Source: Gliomastix tumulicola (taxonomy: Eukaryota > Ascomycota > Sordariomycetes > Hypocreales > Bionectriaceae). Taken from it: a stretch of 64,000 nucleotides of DNA. Of this stretch, positions 23,103 through 34,863 are shown one piece after another (within the stretch, counting starts at the first letter, position 1; the number at the start of each line of letters is the position of its first letter). The stretch lies in contig BCHX01000005.1 in NCBI GenBank assembly GCA_001599755.1, positions 2,662,409 to 2,726,408 of the forward strand. Reading direction: 5' to 3'. The notes beneath the pieces are model-generated. The model ran no database searches and had not been told where the DNA came from. It worked only from the letters and a program-made list of their open reading frames with translations. Both the position numbers and the translations under genes were made by a program.

Positions 23103-23906
23103 ATGATGGCGACCCTATCGGACACCCAACTCGACCTGCTTCTTCGTGAGGCTGAAGAGCGTCTGCAAAAAAACGATAGCAGGCAGCTTTCAAATCCCCC
23201 TCTACGACCAACTCCAACTCAGATCGCAGAGGCTGACCAGCCGCCGAAGCCTGACAACAAGCTCTCAGTGCGAATTCCTCAGAAATCAACACGCCCCGAG
23301 AAGGTACAGTATATTGACTATTCTTCACTTCTTCTGTTACCTTAGATCTTCGGCATTATGATGATAAAGGACCATTACATGGCATCGTGACGCGGGGCGA
23401 CATCCGTTTTGGATAACTGCCCTGCGACAATGTGATCACCCTACTTTTCATAGTTACTCTGACTTCAAGCACTTGTTTTGACAATGTTACCCGATTTGAG
23501 CTTCCACAAAGTTCCAAGAAAGCTCGCTAACTTGCGTCGCTAGACAAACGATTCCGCCGGCCCAGGATGGTTCAATCTCCCTAAAACGGACTTGACATCT
23601 GAGTTCAAGAGGGACTGGCAGATCTTGCGGATGCGCAGTATTCTCGATCCGAAGCACCAAATGAAGACATTAAAGGCCGAGCCTCCTAAATTCTCTCAAA
23701 TTGGCGAAGTGATTGCCGGCCCAACCGATTACTTCACCGCTCGCCTGACGCGCAAGGAGAAGGGCAAGAACTTGCTAGAGGAGGCTATGAGGGCAAGCAA
23801 CAAAGACAAGCTCAGGACCAAATACGCCGGCATCCAGAAGAACAAGAGAAGCGGCAAGAAGGCTTTTTATCAGAACGTTGTCCAAAGCAGACGGCGAGGA
23901 AAATGA
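23103..23906 (+). CDS. FCF2: Pre-rRNA processing protein Fcf2
   Basis: Two exons (23103-23303, 23544-23906) give 187 residues, split by a 240-bp intron, long for this window. The C-terminal Fcf2 domain is clear: G-W-F-x-L-P-K-T-x-L-T-x-E-x-K-R-D-W, L-R-x-R-x-x-L-D-P-K, then the basic K-N-K-R-x-G-K-K tail. Fcf2 is a nucleolar factor of the SSU processome needed for early 18S rRNA cleavages. A second Met at residue 2 gives an equivalent start. The basic C-terminus fits nucleolar targeting. Confidence 0.92.
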
Positions 23907-24733
23907 GCAACAAGTCAGCGGCACTCTTATTGATGGAAGTGTTGCGGGTCGAATATCCTGGCTGGTCACAAACGGATATCGCCTGGCTTTCTGACAAACA
24001 TCGCCAATATTGGCCTTGCACCCTTCGGGTTGACACAGTTCGCTTCTAGTGATGAGCCCAGCGTGGTCCTCTCGGGCATGGGTTCAAGGGTTCGGGCAAT
24101 ATACTTCCACTGCCTGTGTTCCTCCTAACGGAGAGGGCCAGGCTAGATTCGGCTGAGCGAATGGCGAGTCTCTCGCATCTTTCACTAAGCATCGCAATAT
24201 GCCATGCCTTCAGCCTCACGCCGTATCCAACTTCGTGGTACATGAGCAGCAGTTATGGGATTGCGTCTCCGCCAGGCCTTCCACAGCTGGGCGGAAGCTT
24301 CACTGGCTCGGAGTTGACCAAGCATTTGTGAACGGCCTCGCTGACAGTGCACTCGAATACACGCGATAGCCGAACTGATGAGACACGCCGGCTAGAGGGC
24401 ATCTGCATTGAAAACCCGACTCACTCCTGGTAGGGCATGGTCACATGCATGTCTAGCCTGTTGCTTGTTCTTGATGGCAAAATTGCGACAATCTGTGGTG
24501 GCCTACCTAAACTACAATAAACTATAATGTGACTTGTGCTTGATTATAGGTCAAGCCGAGGAGATTTCTAATGGTGTTTGAATACCATCATCTTAGAGTC
24601 ATAAATGTTTTAATGCTTTGGAATCACTTGGTGACTGATAACGGCTACTGTCTCTATTGGTGTCGCCTTGAAAGCGATAGCTGCCTACTCTTACAGATAG
24701 AACAAGAACGGGAAATATACAAGTATGAAACAT
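23907..24733. other. Convergent intergenic region FCF2/RSM10
   Basis: About 830 bp with only short open frames lacking family features. It presumably holds the two 3' untranslated regions. Nothing else seen. Confidence 0.5.
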
Positions 24734-25587
24734 CTAGTGTACAGTGATTTTGGGATGCTGCCGTAGCCCCACGGCGTGTGTGGTCCGACGAGTACTCAGC
24801 AACCTCTCGACCTTGTCGACAGCTCCCACAGTTGCCGTCTGGCCCAGATGAGACCACGCCTCCTGCACATGTTCCGATCCCTCCTCCCTCAACTGATCCA
24901 TCTTCTTGTGCTCGCCGAGCTCGCCGAATTCCCACATGTTGGCTTTCATCCCCACGCCGTAGTACTGGTGCTTTCGCAGGTAGGCGAGCCAGAGCTCGAT
25001 GGTCTCGGGGTTGCCGTCCTTGATCTGTATCAGCCGCCGGAGCGTGACCCGCTCAAAATTCTCCTGCGACTTCTTGAAGATGAAGTGACTCCGGGGCACA
25101 GTCCATCGCTGCGTGATGCGCGGAAGCGGAACGGGGCCTGAGGCCGGGAGTCCGAGGTAGTACGCCGCGCGGAGAGCAAAGTCAGTGAAGAAGACCAGCG
25201 GCTGTAGACTGAAGGAGCGGAGCTGTAGATCGCAGGACGGAACGCCGTATTCAGCTTCGCGTTTCAGCGGCGCGAGGTGCAGGGCTTGGAGGGATCGCGG
25301 GTATCGGACGGAGTCGTTCGTCTCTGTGGGCGCCTTCGCCGGTGTGAATGTGGGCTCGGGATTTAATGATGCTCTTTAAGTGAAAGAGAAGGTGTCAGTA
25401 GTGCCTAGAACGACAGTTGAAGACGAGGGACGTGCGATTGGACGTACAGTGTAGCTTTTGTCCGCTGAGTGATGCTCTGAACAGGGCTGGCCTAATGATT
25501 AAATGTTAGAATCTCGGATCCAGCAGCGCGTGTACCGATGCAGCTCACCTGGCAGCGGGCCAGAGGACGGATAACTGCGCGACGCAT
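24734..25587 (-). CDS. RSM10: Mitochondrial small-subunit ribosomal protein uS10m (Rsm10)
   Basis: Three exons (25587-25549, 25491-25448, 25373-24734) give about 240 residues. The basic N-terminus (M-R-R-A-V-I-R-P-L-A-R) is a mitochondrial presequence. The S10 domain follows: F-S-L-Q-P-L-V-F-F-T-D-F-A-L-R-A-A-Y-Y, then R-W-T-V-P-R-S-H-F-I-F-K-K-S-Q-E-N-F-E-R and L-R-x-L-I-Q-I-x-D-G-N-P-E-T, typical of fungal Rsm10. It is a component of the mitochondrial 37S ribosomal subunit head. The frame stays open upstream of the chosen Met, but that sequence is not presequence-like. It is divergent from MSW1, another mitochondrial translation gene. Confidence 0.88.
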
Positions 25588-25956
25588 TCTCCCTTCAGTC
25601 GTCCAGGTGACAACAAACCATAGGCGTGATGATCTGCGCCGTCGAAGACGAAGTCTCGTCGATGATCTTGAGTTCCAAGTTCGCGGTAGACAGAAATTCA
25701 GTCGGAGTGGATACCAGACCCTTCCCGGCTTAGCTAAGCCGCGATAAGTGCGAATCCTGGATAATGGCATGAGGAAGATTTCCACCACCAGAGTTCACTT
25801 CTTCATCGACTTGTACACCTGCAACATCGAATTTACTTGTACTTGTAATTTCTTGTATGCATTCTTTCGCTGTGTAATTTTTTCTGCAGGCAGCTCGTAG
25901 CTTCTTTCTATCTTGTGTCCAGCGATAACTACTGAAGTTATTGGGAACGACCGAAA
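25588..25956. promoter_or_regulatory. 369-bp shared promoter RSM10/MSW1
   Basis: A divergent promoter between two mitochondrial-translation genes. No TATA box is obvious. TTGGGAACGACC lies just before the MSW1 start. Co-regulation is inference. Confidence 0.4.
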
Positions 25957-27298
25957 ATGCTTCATCGAGCCGGAATTGCAACGACGTCCATCGCTAATCA
26001 AGGGAGTAAGAACCTTGCTCGAGTTGTTTTCTCGGGGATTCAGCCGACAGGAGTCCCTCATTTGGGCAATTTTGCGGGTGCTCTGCGACAATGGGTTCGG
26101 CTTCAGCATGACGAGCCGACTTCGACTCAGCTCATCTACTCGGTGGTTGATTTACACGCCATCACTGTCCCGCAGCCGCCTGAGCAGCTGAAGAAGTGGA
26201 GGAGAGAAGCACTTGCGTCTCTGCTAGCTATTGGGATCGATCCCGAGAGGTCAACTCTCTTCTTCCAGTCATCTGTTGGTTTTTTTTACCAAGTCTCCCG
26301 CGGCCCAAACCAATCTTAACATATGTCGAAGGTTCCTGCGCATTCCGAGCTCATGTGGATTTTGAGCTGCACAGCTTCTGTCGGATACTTGTCTCGCATG
26401 ACACAGTGGAAGGTGAGGCCATTGTTATCTTCATACTATTGACGTACCGGACACTAAACAACACCGTCCAGAGCAAGCTCAGTTTGTCGTCGTCGTCTAG
26501 TCTTGACGATAAGACTGTAGGGTCTTCTCTCAAGCTTGGGCTCTTCTCCTACCCAGTCCTTCAGGCAGCAGACATCCTCATACATAGGTTCGTGGGCTTG
26601 AAATCTTTCCCACCAGACTTGATCGAGGGAACGAGAAGTGTTAATGCCAAGCCATCAGAGCGACTCATGTCCCCGTCGGGCATGATCAACATCAGCACCT
26701 GGAATTTGCCCGCGAATGTGCCACCAATTTCAACCATACATATGGCAAGGTTTTCCCACATCCTCAGACTATGACATGTATGCCTTTCTGCAGACACCTC
26801 TTGGTGGGCTTGATGCTTCATTTAAGCTAACCCAGAACTCAAGCGCCCACTCACCGCGTCATGTCTCTGAATGACCCAAAATCAAAGATGTCCAAGTCGA
26901 ATAAGTCAGAGCGCTCGCGTATCCTCATAACTGATACCCCGGATCAGATCAAGGCAAAAATCGCCTCGGCCCTCACGGATTCGCTTCCTGGCATAACATA
27001 TGATCCAGATGCTCGACCAGGAATATCCAATCTTCTAGACATTCTTTCCATATTTGACACCAAAGGGAGAAGCCCAAAGCTTCTTGCTGAACAGTTTGGC
27101 GATCTCTCCCCGCGTCAGTTTAAGGAAGTCGTGACTGATGCGGTGGTGTCTGGTTTGCACGGCGTTCGTGAGCGGTATATGGCACTCCTCGATTCTCGTG
27201 ATAATCATTTGGATCTTATTGCAAGAGAAGGTGCTCGGAAGGCGCAGAAGGGCTCTGAGGAGACCATGGTTCTGGTCAAAGAGGCCGTCGGGCTATAG
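25957..27298 (+). CDS. MSW1: Mitochondrial tryptophanyl-tRNA synthetase
   Basis: Five exons (25957-26274, 26332-26412, 26472-26587, 26659-26777, 26844-27298) join in phase to about 362 residues, the size of bacterial-type TrpRS. Class I signatures are present: F-S-G-I-Q-P-T-G-x-P-H-L-G-N (HIGH-like) near residue 27, D-L-H-A-I-T, P-V-G-H-D-Q-x-Q-H-L-E, and S-K-M-S-K-S near residue 220. The N-terminus (M-L-H-R-A-G-I-A-T-T) is a short mitochondrial signal. It charges mitochondrial tRNA-Trp. Intron 1 starts with GTTGGT followed by a T8 tract, an atypical donor that may splice poorly. The stop lies only 70 bp from the convergent karyopherin stop. Confidence 0.92.
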
Positions 27299-27368
27299 CG
27301 ATTCAAAAAGCTATATTCAGCCGTCGCTGCATGCGGCGGATGTTCTGATCCTCGCCATAACTGCTGGT

Positions 27369-30300
27369 TCAGGATGCATATGCGAAGGATGAGCCTCTAG
27401 CTGCTAACCAAAACTCCCGGACAATCTGGTTGGTTGTGCGCGAGCCTCGCAGACTTGTTTTGTATAATATCATCAGCACATTTCCCCCCAGGTAATCAAT
27501 GTATCGATAGCGTTCGGAGCCATACCTGATAATCTTCTTCACAAACACTGTCTTCTGCTCCGATGTGACTCGAGAGCTAGGAAAGTGCTCGTCGTGAAGG
27601 GCAGCCTCAAGCCAAGCTTTTGAGGAAGGATATCGGACCACGAGTTTCTTCAGCGGCTCGCTGAGTTTGTCAAGCTCACTACGCAACGCATTCCCGCCGA
27701 TGTTTCTGGTCAAGCTCTGGCACAGCACAGGCCCAAGAGTGTCCATGGCCTGAGATGCAGCTTTTTGAACGTCTAGCGCGCTGTTCTTCATGTTGAGGAA
27801 TGCAGACTAATCTTGATTTAGTGACACAGCAAACACATCACAGGGCGATGGTCATGGACTTACCCAAAACTCAGCGGCGGCTGCTTTTGGTAGGGGTTCC
27901 TTGCCATCTAAAACTTGTAGTGTGAAAAAAAAGAAGAATTCAGCCAGAGCTGATGGCTGAAGTTGCAGTAGTGTCAGAGGGCTCTTGCTCAGCAGATGAG
28001 TGACAAATTCGATAGCAGTTTGTGAGAGCTCCGGATGCGCCTCGGGTGCTGCTCTAAGATTAGCCGACAGTTTGGATTGCACAGTCCTAGGATGCCTCGC
28101 ATTACCTTGCAGCTGCTGGATCAGACCAATGACCCAAGTGAGCACAGTAGAAAGAAGCTCCTGCTTGTGCTGTGCGGGCTGATGCTGCAATGAGCTCACG
28201 AAGGAGCAAGCCGTATCGACAAAGGCGCCAATGCGAGGTATGCCGCTATCGTGTCGAGATAGGTACTGAACGATGTCATGGGGATGGAAAACGAAGGGGC
28301 CAGGCTCATTCTCCGAAAATCCGCACCGAAGGATGCAACAAATCGAGTCGATGACATCGGTATTGGTCGGAAACAGGCTCTGAATCTGCAATATCACACC
28401 GAATATACGCTGTTGTAGAATGGCCAGTTCTGGCGGTGACGGTGAGGCTCTAGCATCATCAGTTTCCAAGTCAATGGGGGAGTCAGCGGGAGATTGGAAG
28501 CCGTTCCCGATAGAGGCAAGGCACCTGAGAGCCTTGAGCCCAGAATGAAGTGCAGGCGACTGTGTATCACGCTCCTCCAAGCACCGAGATCCTGGAGGGC
28601 AGAGAAATTCAGATGCGGCTGGGAGACCGGCCAGCTTCAAGGCTTGTTGGACGTCATTTTCGACAGCATCTACGAGTTGCCCACAAGCGTTCAACCTCGT
28701 ATGTAAGTTAGGTGAAGCCTGCGCGACGCAGGCAACTCCGCCCATGATCCTCTCGCTGGTAGTGCAGTCCAGTTGACGATGCGTCGAGAGACTTGAGAAC
28801 TCGTTCAGAAAGGCACCAAGCTCACTGTGTAAGTGGCTACGGCAGGATGAGCAAAGACGGAGTATCGATCTCGACACCGTCACCGCCAGGGCCGAGTTCG
28901 ATACCAGGGCGAATAAGAGATTCAGAACAGGTGGGATCTGGGAGACATTCCGTTCGAAATACTCTGTGTAATTCTCAATCAGAGAGACACAGGTCTGTTG
29001 AACCCGAGGCGAGATAACAGTGTCCCGAGCTTGGAGGGCCTCGAGCAGCGACTGGGAAAACACCCGGGACAGTGCCTCGTCGCAGCTTGGATCATCCTTA
29101 ACACAATCCGCTAGCGCACCAAGGCAGTATGCTGCTGATTCAAGCTGTGGCCAAGCCGCCGAGGACAGGGCCTCGAGGACCAACTCGGCAAATTTGAAAA
29201 CGAGGCTTGGACCAGCAAGAGCGTACACAGACTGAAGCAGGTCGGCGACATCTTTCCTGGCATCGTGGAACAACACTCGCTCACTGGAGTCCCACTGGCT
29301 GACTTCCTCAGATGGTGGGAAGGCAATCTTTAGCCAGGCATTGGACACAGCTTGCAGTACAAAGGTCAGAGCTGGTGCTTGCCATTTCTGGGGGTTTTCC
29401 TCGTCCGAAAATGTCTCGTCTGTCAATGTTTCTGCGAAGGTGGCCCAAAATTCGAGAACAGGAACGAATATTTTGTCATCTACGCCCGGGTGACCTTGTG
29501 CCGTAAGCAATGTGCAAAGAGTTGAGAGAATGTTCACTTCCCGTTCGTCTTTAGCGCGGATGAGATGCTCTACCCTGGCCTCTCCGTAGGCTAGCAAAAG
29601 CTGTCCAAACTGAAGGGAATCGAAGTCGCAATCAACCTCCATCAGAGCTTGATAATGCCGACGTGCCGACTGATCAGTCAAAATTGTGGCCAGCATATCG
29701 AAATGACCACCAGTCAGAAGTCCAGGGTAGTTGGTTAGAATATCAGTGAGAAGTTCCAAGGACGACTCGACGGCGGTACTCGTGGGCAAAGATTCGATTG
29801 CCAAGGTGACGAGTGGCCTCAAAGCATCCACGAAGTACTTATCCCGGATAGAAGCCTTCTGAGCGAACCAGACCCAGGACTGTAGGTAGATTGTAAACAC
29901 AGATTAGCATTCCGCGAGTTCACCGGGGAAATTGACAAAAAGGGTCCTGGTTCTGTGCATACCTGGAGGCATTTGATAGCATTATCTTGGCCCTGAGGCG
30001 TCTTGGTCAAGCCTCGAGCCATGACAGACACGGCATCATCGGTGTTCTGCTTCACGACATTGTAGAGACCAATACTGAGTCGAGATGGTTAGTTGGTCGA
30101 TGCCGTGGCCCTTATCCCGTGCCCATCATGCTAGTCGTACCTCTTTTGCGCATTGAGATCAAGTTTGGATGCGTCCTCGGCAACGTTCCCAACTACCCAA
30201 AGTGCTGACCTGAGCTGAAGAGGCCCTAGTCTTTCGAGAGCGACCTCAAAAGATTCACGCTGTGACGCTTGCGACGGTGGATAGGCTTGGCTCTCCGCGA

Positions 30301-30771
30301 GAGATATGACAAGGTGCTGAACAAATTGGAGCCAGATAGCATGAAAGTGAACCAGGAATGTTGCCAGGGCGGCGGCCAACTTTCTGCTGACTAGCGCGGC
30401 AGCCCCTTCGTTCTGCGCCTCGAGATACCAGCGCACGAGATTGACGAGAAGCTCTGTGGCATCGTCCTCGCCAAGACTGGAGCTTTCTGTGTTGAGCTTG
30501 ATGATGAGGATTAGTGCTCCGTGGAATTTGACCTTCTCGTCCGGGCGAGCCAATAGGTCGCGGGCAATGGACCAAGCTCGGGGAGAGCCATGGATCTTGG
30601 TGAGGGTGGCTTGCGTCGATGCAATCACTTGAGGTTGGTTCGGTTGATAGAGCGAGAGGATCAGCTGTCATGATGATTAGCTATCTGCGTAGGGAAGGGG
30701 GAATGTCAAGCCAGGAGCACACTGACCTGCTCAATCTGCTCAGTGCTGTACATGTCCGGTTGGTCGTCCAT
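27369..30771 (-). CDS. Importin-beta family karyopherin (importin-13/Kap122-like)
   Basis: Six exons (30771-30727, 30664-30141, 30074-29963, 29879-27864, 27806-27526, 27453-27369) give about 1020 residues, karyopherin size. The N-terminus reads as an importin-beta-like start (helical repeat, K-F-H-G-A-L-I-L-I-I-K, then R-S-A-L-W-V-V-G-N-V-A-E-D). The rest is HEAT-like helical repeats, ending in a conserved R-G-S-R-x-T-N-Q-I-V-R-E-F-W-L-A-x-R-G-S tail. The closest family by pattern is Kap122/Pdr6, S. pombe Kap111 and importin-13, nuclear import receptors; the exact orthologue is not certain and the cargo is unknown. The first exon is only 15 codons. Confidence 0.75.
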
Positions 30772-31362
30772 TGTGCGACTTATTCTTCTTGCCCTGACGG
30801 TTCGACATTACAATCCCTGCCCGGTGAATAAGCCGAGAAGAAGAAGGTCTCGCAGCTTTGAAGCCTTTGACGTGGTAGCAATCCCTGCAGGTTTTCCCAC
30901 CCGGTTACTAAACTCGAGGACGGCTGGTGACGGCTGGAACAAGTGACAAGCAAATGGAAGAGAGCGGCCTGAGTTGGTGGGGTATTTTTAAGGCGGGCTG
31001 CTTGCTCTAGGTTAGGCCTGGGCAACCCAACTAACGTACCTACCCCGCCAGTTGGTGAGTGGGTAACAGCCCACCTACGCACCTCCCGTCCATTCTGTGG
31101 TGATGGGGCACCTGCAGCCGCTGTCAGTGGAGGCCAGAGGCGCCATGGAGCCTATGAGGCTGCTGTTAGTGGAGCGGATTTAGCGAGTGGCCTCCCAAAC
31201 CCACTGTGGCACTGGTGCTACCACCCTAAGGCAAACACACCCAGGGACCTGCCTTGTCCGGTCGTGCCTCCCCAATTCGATAGACTGGACGACCAGCTGC
31301 TTGATTTCATCATTCCCTCCAGCAGCCTCTGTCCTTCTCGCCCAGTCTCGGAAGCGCCGTGG
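30772..31362. other. Divergent intergenic region karyopherin/AMPP
   Basis: About 590 bp, divergent. It contains an ACGTACCTACCCCG motif near 31035 and short imperfect repeats (CCACCTACGCACCTCC). No gene seen. Confidence 0.45.
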
Positions 31363-33623
31363 ATGATCCAGAGCAGACCTAGACCCATGTTCATCCGGGC
31401 GGCTACCATCTGGACTGGATCAGCTCGACAGACACTCAGACATTCCATCTCTTGCCATTCACTGCTCGCTGAGGTCATACGCACGCGACCCCTCTTCTTC
31501 CACTCGAGCTCAAACCCCATTGCAGCCATGGATAAGGTCGACACAAGTGCCCGGCTCACCAAGCTGAGGGCTCTTATGCAAGAGCGCAAGGTCGATGTTT
31601 ACAGTCAGTACCCGTCTTCGGGCAGCAAATTCTCGTGCTAATCGTGCCTGCCAAGTCATACCCTCCGAAGATAACCACTCCTCGGAGTACATTGCCGCCT
31701 CTGATGCCAGACGGCAGTTCATCTCCGGATTCACGGGCTCTGCAGGAGTTGCTGTCGTCACCCCCGATCTAGCTGCGCTGTCCACTGATGGCCGCTACAT
31801 CATCCAGGCAAAGAAGCAACTCGATGACAACTGGACGCTCCTCAACTCTGCCCTTCCCGATGTCCTCAGCTGGCAGGACTGGGCCGCCGAGCAGTCCGCT
31901 GGCGGCAAGAATGTCGCCGTTGACGCGTCGTTGATCCCAGCCTCTGCCGCCAAGAAGCTTGTTGATAACATTCAGAAAGCTGGCGGTGCTGACCTTTTGC
32001 CACTCGAGGAAAATCTCGTGGATCTGGTCTGGGCCAATGAGCGACCACCACGACCTCAGGAGCCTGTCACTGTTCTTCCTGAAAAGTTCAATGGGAAGAC
32101 TGTCCAGGTCAAGCTCGAGGAACTCCGCGAAGAGCTGCAGAAGAAGCACGCCGCTGGATTCGTCGTCTCCATGCTAGACGAGATCGCCTGGCTCTTCAAT
32201 ATCCGAGGCAGTGACATCCCTTTCAACCCCGTCTTCTTTTCCTACGCTGTCGTGACTCACGAACTAGCCATCCTGTATGTGGACGAATCCAAACTCAGTG
32301 AGGCTGTGAAGGCCCATCTCAGCGCCTCTGGTGTCCAGATCAAGCCGTACAATGCCATTCTGGACGATGCCCGATCGCTTAAGGAGCAGACCGAGGGTCT
32401 TAAGGAGTCGTCTAACCGCCTCCTTCTGTCCAACAGAGGGTCTTGGGCATTGCAGCGAGCTCTGGGAGGAGAAAAGCTGGTCGATGTTGTTCGAAGCCCC
32501 ATCGGTGACGCCAAAGCCATCAAGAATGAAACGGAGCTCGAAGGCATGAGGGCTTGCCATGTCCGAGATGGTGCTGCTCTCATCGAGTATTTTGCTTGGC
32601 TTGAAGATCAGCTGGTTGCGAAGAGAGCTGTGCTGGATGAAGTCCAGGCCGACGACAAACTGATCGAATTCCGATCCAAGCAGACTGACTTTGTCGGTTT
32701 ATCGTTCCCGACCATCTCATCAACTGGCGCCAAGTAAGTCTCTCTCATATCTGTGACCTCGTGTGAATGACTTCATCTCTTTCAGAAGCTCCTTGAATGA
32801 AGCAGAGAGTTAGGAGGCAAGCGTTGCACTATCTTTAGAACCATGATACTAACCAGATCTCTTGGTAGTGCTGCCGTCATTCACTACAAGCCCGAGCGGG
32901 GTAACTGCTCGATAATTGATCCTGACAAAATCTACCTTTGCGACTCGGGTGCCCAGTACCTAGACGGCACAACCGACACGACAAGAACATTGCATTTCAG
33001 CACACCATCAGATGCCGAGAAGGAAGCGTATACGCTCGTGCTGAAAGGCAATATTGCCCTCGACCTGGCCATCTTTCCCAAGGGAACTACTGGCTATGCG
33101 CTTGACGCCCTGGCGCGGCAGTATCTTTGGGTACGTCTATTTGAATGCAATAGCAGGTCTATGGAGAGATATTTTCCCCTACTCACACCAGGTACAGAAA
33201 CACGGCCTGGACTATAGGCACGGCACTGGCCATGGTGTTGGCTCATTCTTGAACGTCCATGAGGGCCCTATCGGCATTGGTACGCGAGCACAGCACGCAG
33301 AGGTCTCCCTCTCCCCTGGAAATGTCATTTCCAACGAGCCCGGATACTATGTGGAGGACAGTTATGGTATTCGGATTGAGAATATCATCGTCGTCAAGGA
33401 GGTCGACACCAAGTACACCTTTGGAGACAAGCCGTTCCTTGGATTCGAGCATGTCACCATGGTCCCATACTGCCAGAATCTGATCGACACAAGCCTACTA
33501 ACCGAAGAGGAGAAAACTTGGATCAATAACTACCACGCGGAGATATTCGAGAAAACCAAGGGGTTCTTCGCCAACGATCCCCTCACTATGGCATGGCTGA
33601 AGAGAGAAACCCAGCCAATCTAG
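31363..33623 (+). CDS. AMPP: Xaa-Pro aminopeptidase P
   Basis: Four exons (31363-31603, 31656-32733, 32869-33130, 33198-33623) give 668 residues from the first in-frame ATG, or 613 from the internal ATG at 31528, which has a strong context (GCAGCCATGG) and matches the usual AMPP start. The extra 55 residues are Arg/Ser-rich with one acidic residue, like a mitochondrial presequence. The pita-bread M24 catalytic domain has its metal ligands: D-S-G-A-Q-Y and T-D-T-T-R-T, H in G-T-G-H-G-V-G, E in S-N-E-P-G-Y-Y and E in G-F-E-H-V-T-M. It removes N-terminal residues before proline using two metal ions, usually manganese. Dual targeting by alternative start is inference. Confidence 0.92.
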
Positions 33624-33661
33624 ACAACGGCCGCGGGAACTAATAACAACTCGTGGTATGA

Positions 33662-34241
33662 TTATAGGCGTACAAAAGCAGCTAGAGTGAATGTGACGAT
33701 GAAGGATGCAGAAAACCAAGGGCTACCACCCATCCGGCGCCAAAACGACGACTGTTGAAGAAGCTTCTTTACACCCAGCATTTTAGGCAGATCAATTCCA
33801 AACCGTGACGCAACCTTGCGAGTGTTAAAACATGTTGTGAATCAGAGGGATGTCGTCGCTTCTAATCGGGACTTACATAGACAGACAGCGCAAAGAAGCT
33901 ACCCAAAAAGACCAAGGTGCGGGAAAAAAAGGCAACGATGAGCCCAGTGCCAAAGCCTAGAGAGAGTTGGGTGTTACGCCTTGCACCAGACTACTAAAAA
34001 GGGAGACTGGACGACACTCACCCGCGAGACTGCCACTGGAGAGTTGGCGAACGGCCTTTGTCGATATCTTGCTCCGTTGAAGTTGTGCCGATGGAGTCGC
34101 AGACGCGCCAGACTGATAGGTCACTGAATCCAAGCGTATCGCAGCTGGCCTCAGAAAGGCTGCCGCGCTGATGCAAGTACAAGGCCCTATGCTGGCGGCG
34201 AGAAGCCGACCTGCTTGGCGGAAGGCGATTGGACGAGCCAT
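33662..34241 (-). CDS. FUN14-like mitochondrial membrane protein
   Basis: Three exons (34241-34022, 33956-33877, 33814-33662) give 150 residues. Residues 1-70 are basic with a presequence look (M-A-R-P-I-A-F-R-Q-A-G-R-L-L-A). Two or three hydrophobic segments follow: G-F-G-T-G-L-I-V-A-F-F-S (about 74-85), L-V-F-L-G-S-F-F-A-L-S-V-Y, and the C-terminal S-F-I-V-T-F-T-L-A-A-F-V. The glycine-rich first helix and the A-S-R-x-G-I-D-L-P loop resemble the FUN14 family of mitochondrial outer-membrane proteins. The match is by pattern only, so the family is tentative. The stop is 38 bp from the AMPP stop on the other strand. Confidence 0.6.
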
Positions 34242-34863
34242 GATGGTAGAGATAAAACGCGACAAGTACTAGTAGCCAATGGTCGGCGTGCAGAACAGTG
34301 AGCTCGGGTAGTATTCCGGTTTCGTTTATAGAACTGGGAGGGTAGAATGGTGTCCAACGTGGTGGACGTGGATGGATCATCGAGGCTGGTATAAAGCAAG
34401 ACCCGCAAACATCGACGTCATAATGCAGTGGATAGGTAGACCAGAGATTCGTAGCGGGCGTCGCGCCCCAGCAAAACAACGCTACCTACTATACCTACTA
34501 CTCTGCGCCTTTCTTTTCTTTGCATTCACCTAAATCATTGGAGCAGGTTCTCGGATGCCTTGACATTATTATCATGATCCTCGGCTTACCGCTATCTACC
34601 AGGTATATTGCGAATTCAGAATGTCCTCCCCGAAGCCGACTACTCTAGCGAGAGGGCTTCGTGCTAACGCCATGCCACATAAAAACCATAAAAAACCAAG
34701 GCTCTCTTTCAGAGTTGCGAGCCTTTGTCCCTGTCCCGCATGCTCCAAATACTCATCCCTCCGAGCTTACGAATAACGCCCAGAACGCCCCGAACCTCAG
34801 TCTGCAAGTGCAAACGTCTCCCAATCCGCGCCTTGTTACCGACTCCCGAGTCTTCGCAGTGGA
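34242..34863. other. Intergenic region FUN14-like/CENP-A
   Basis: About 620 bp between two minus-strand genes: the FUN14-like promoter and the CENP-A 3' end. A pyrimidine-rich stretch with repeated CTACCTA/TACCTACTA motifs lies at about 34479-34500. No gene seen. Confidence 0.45.
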
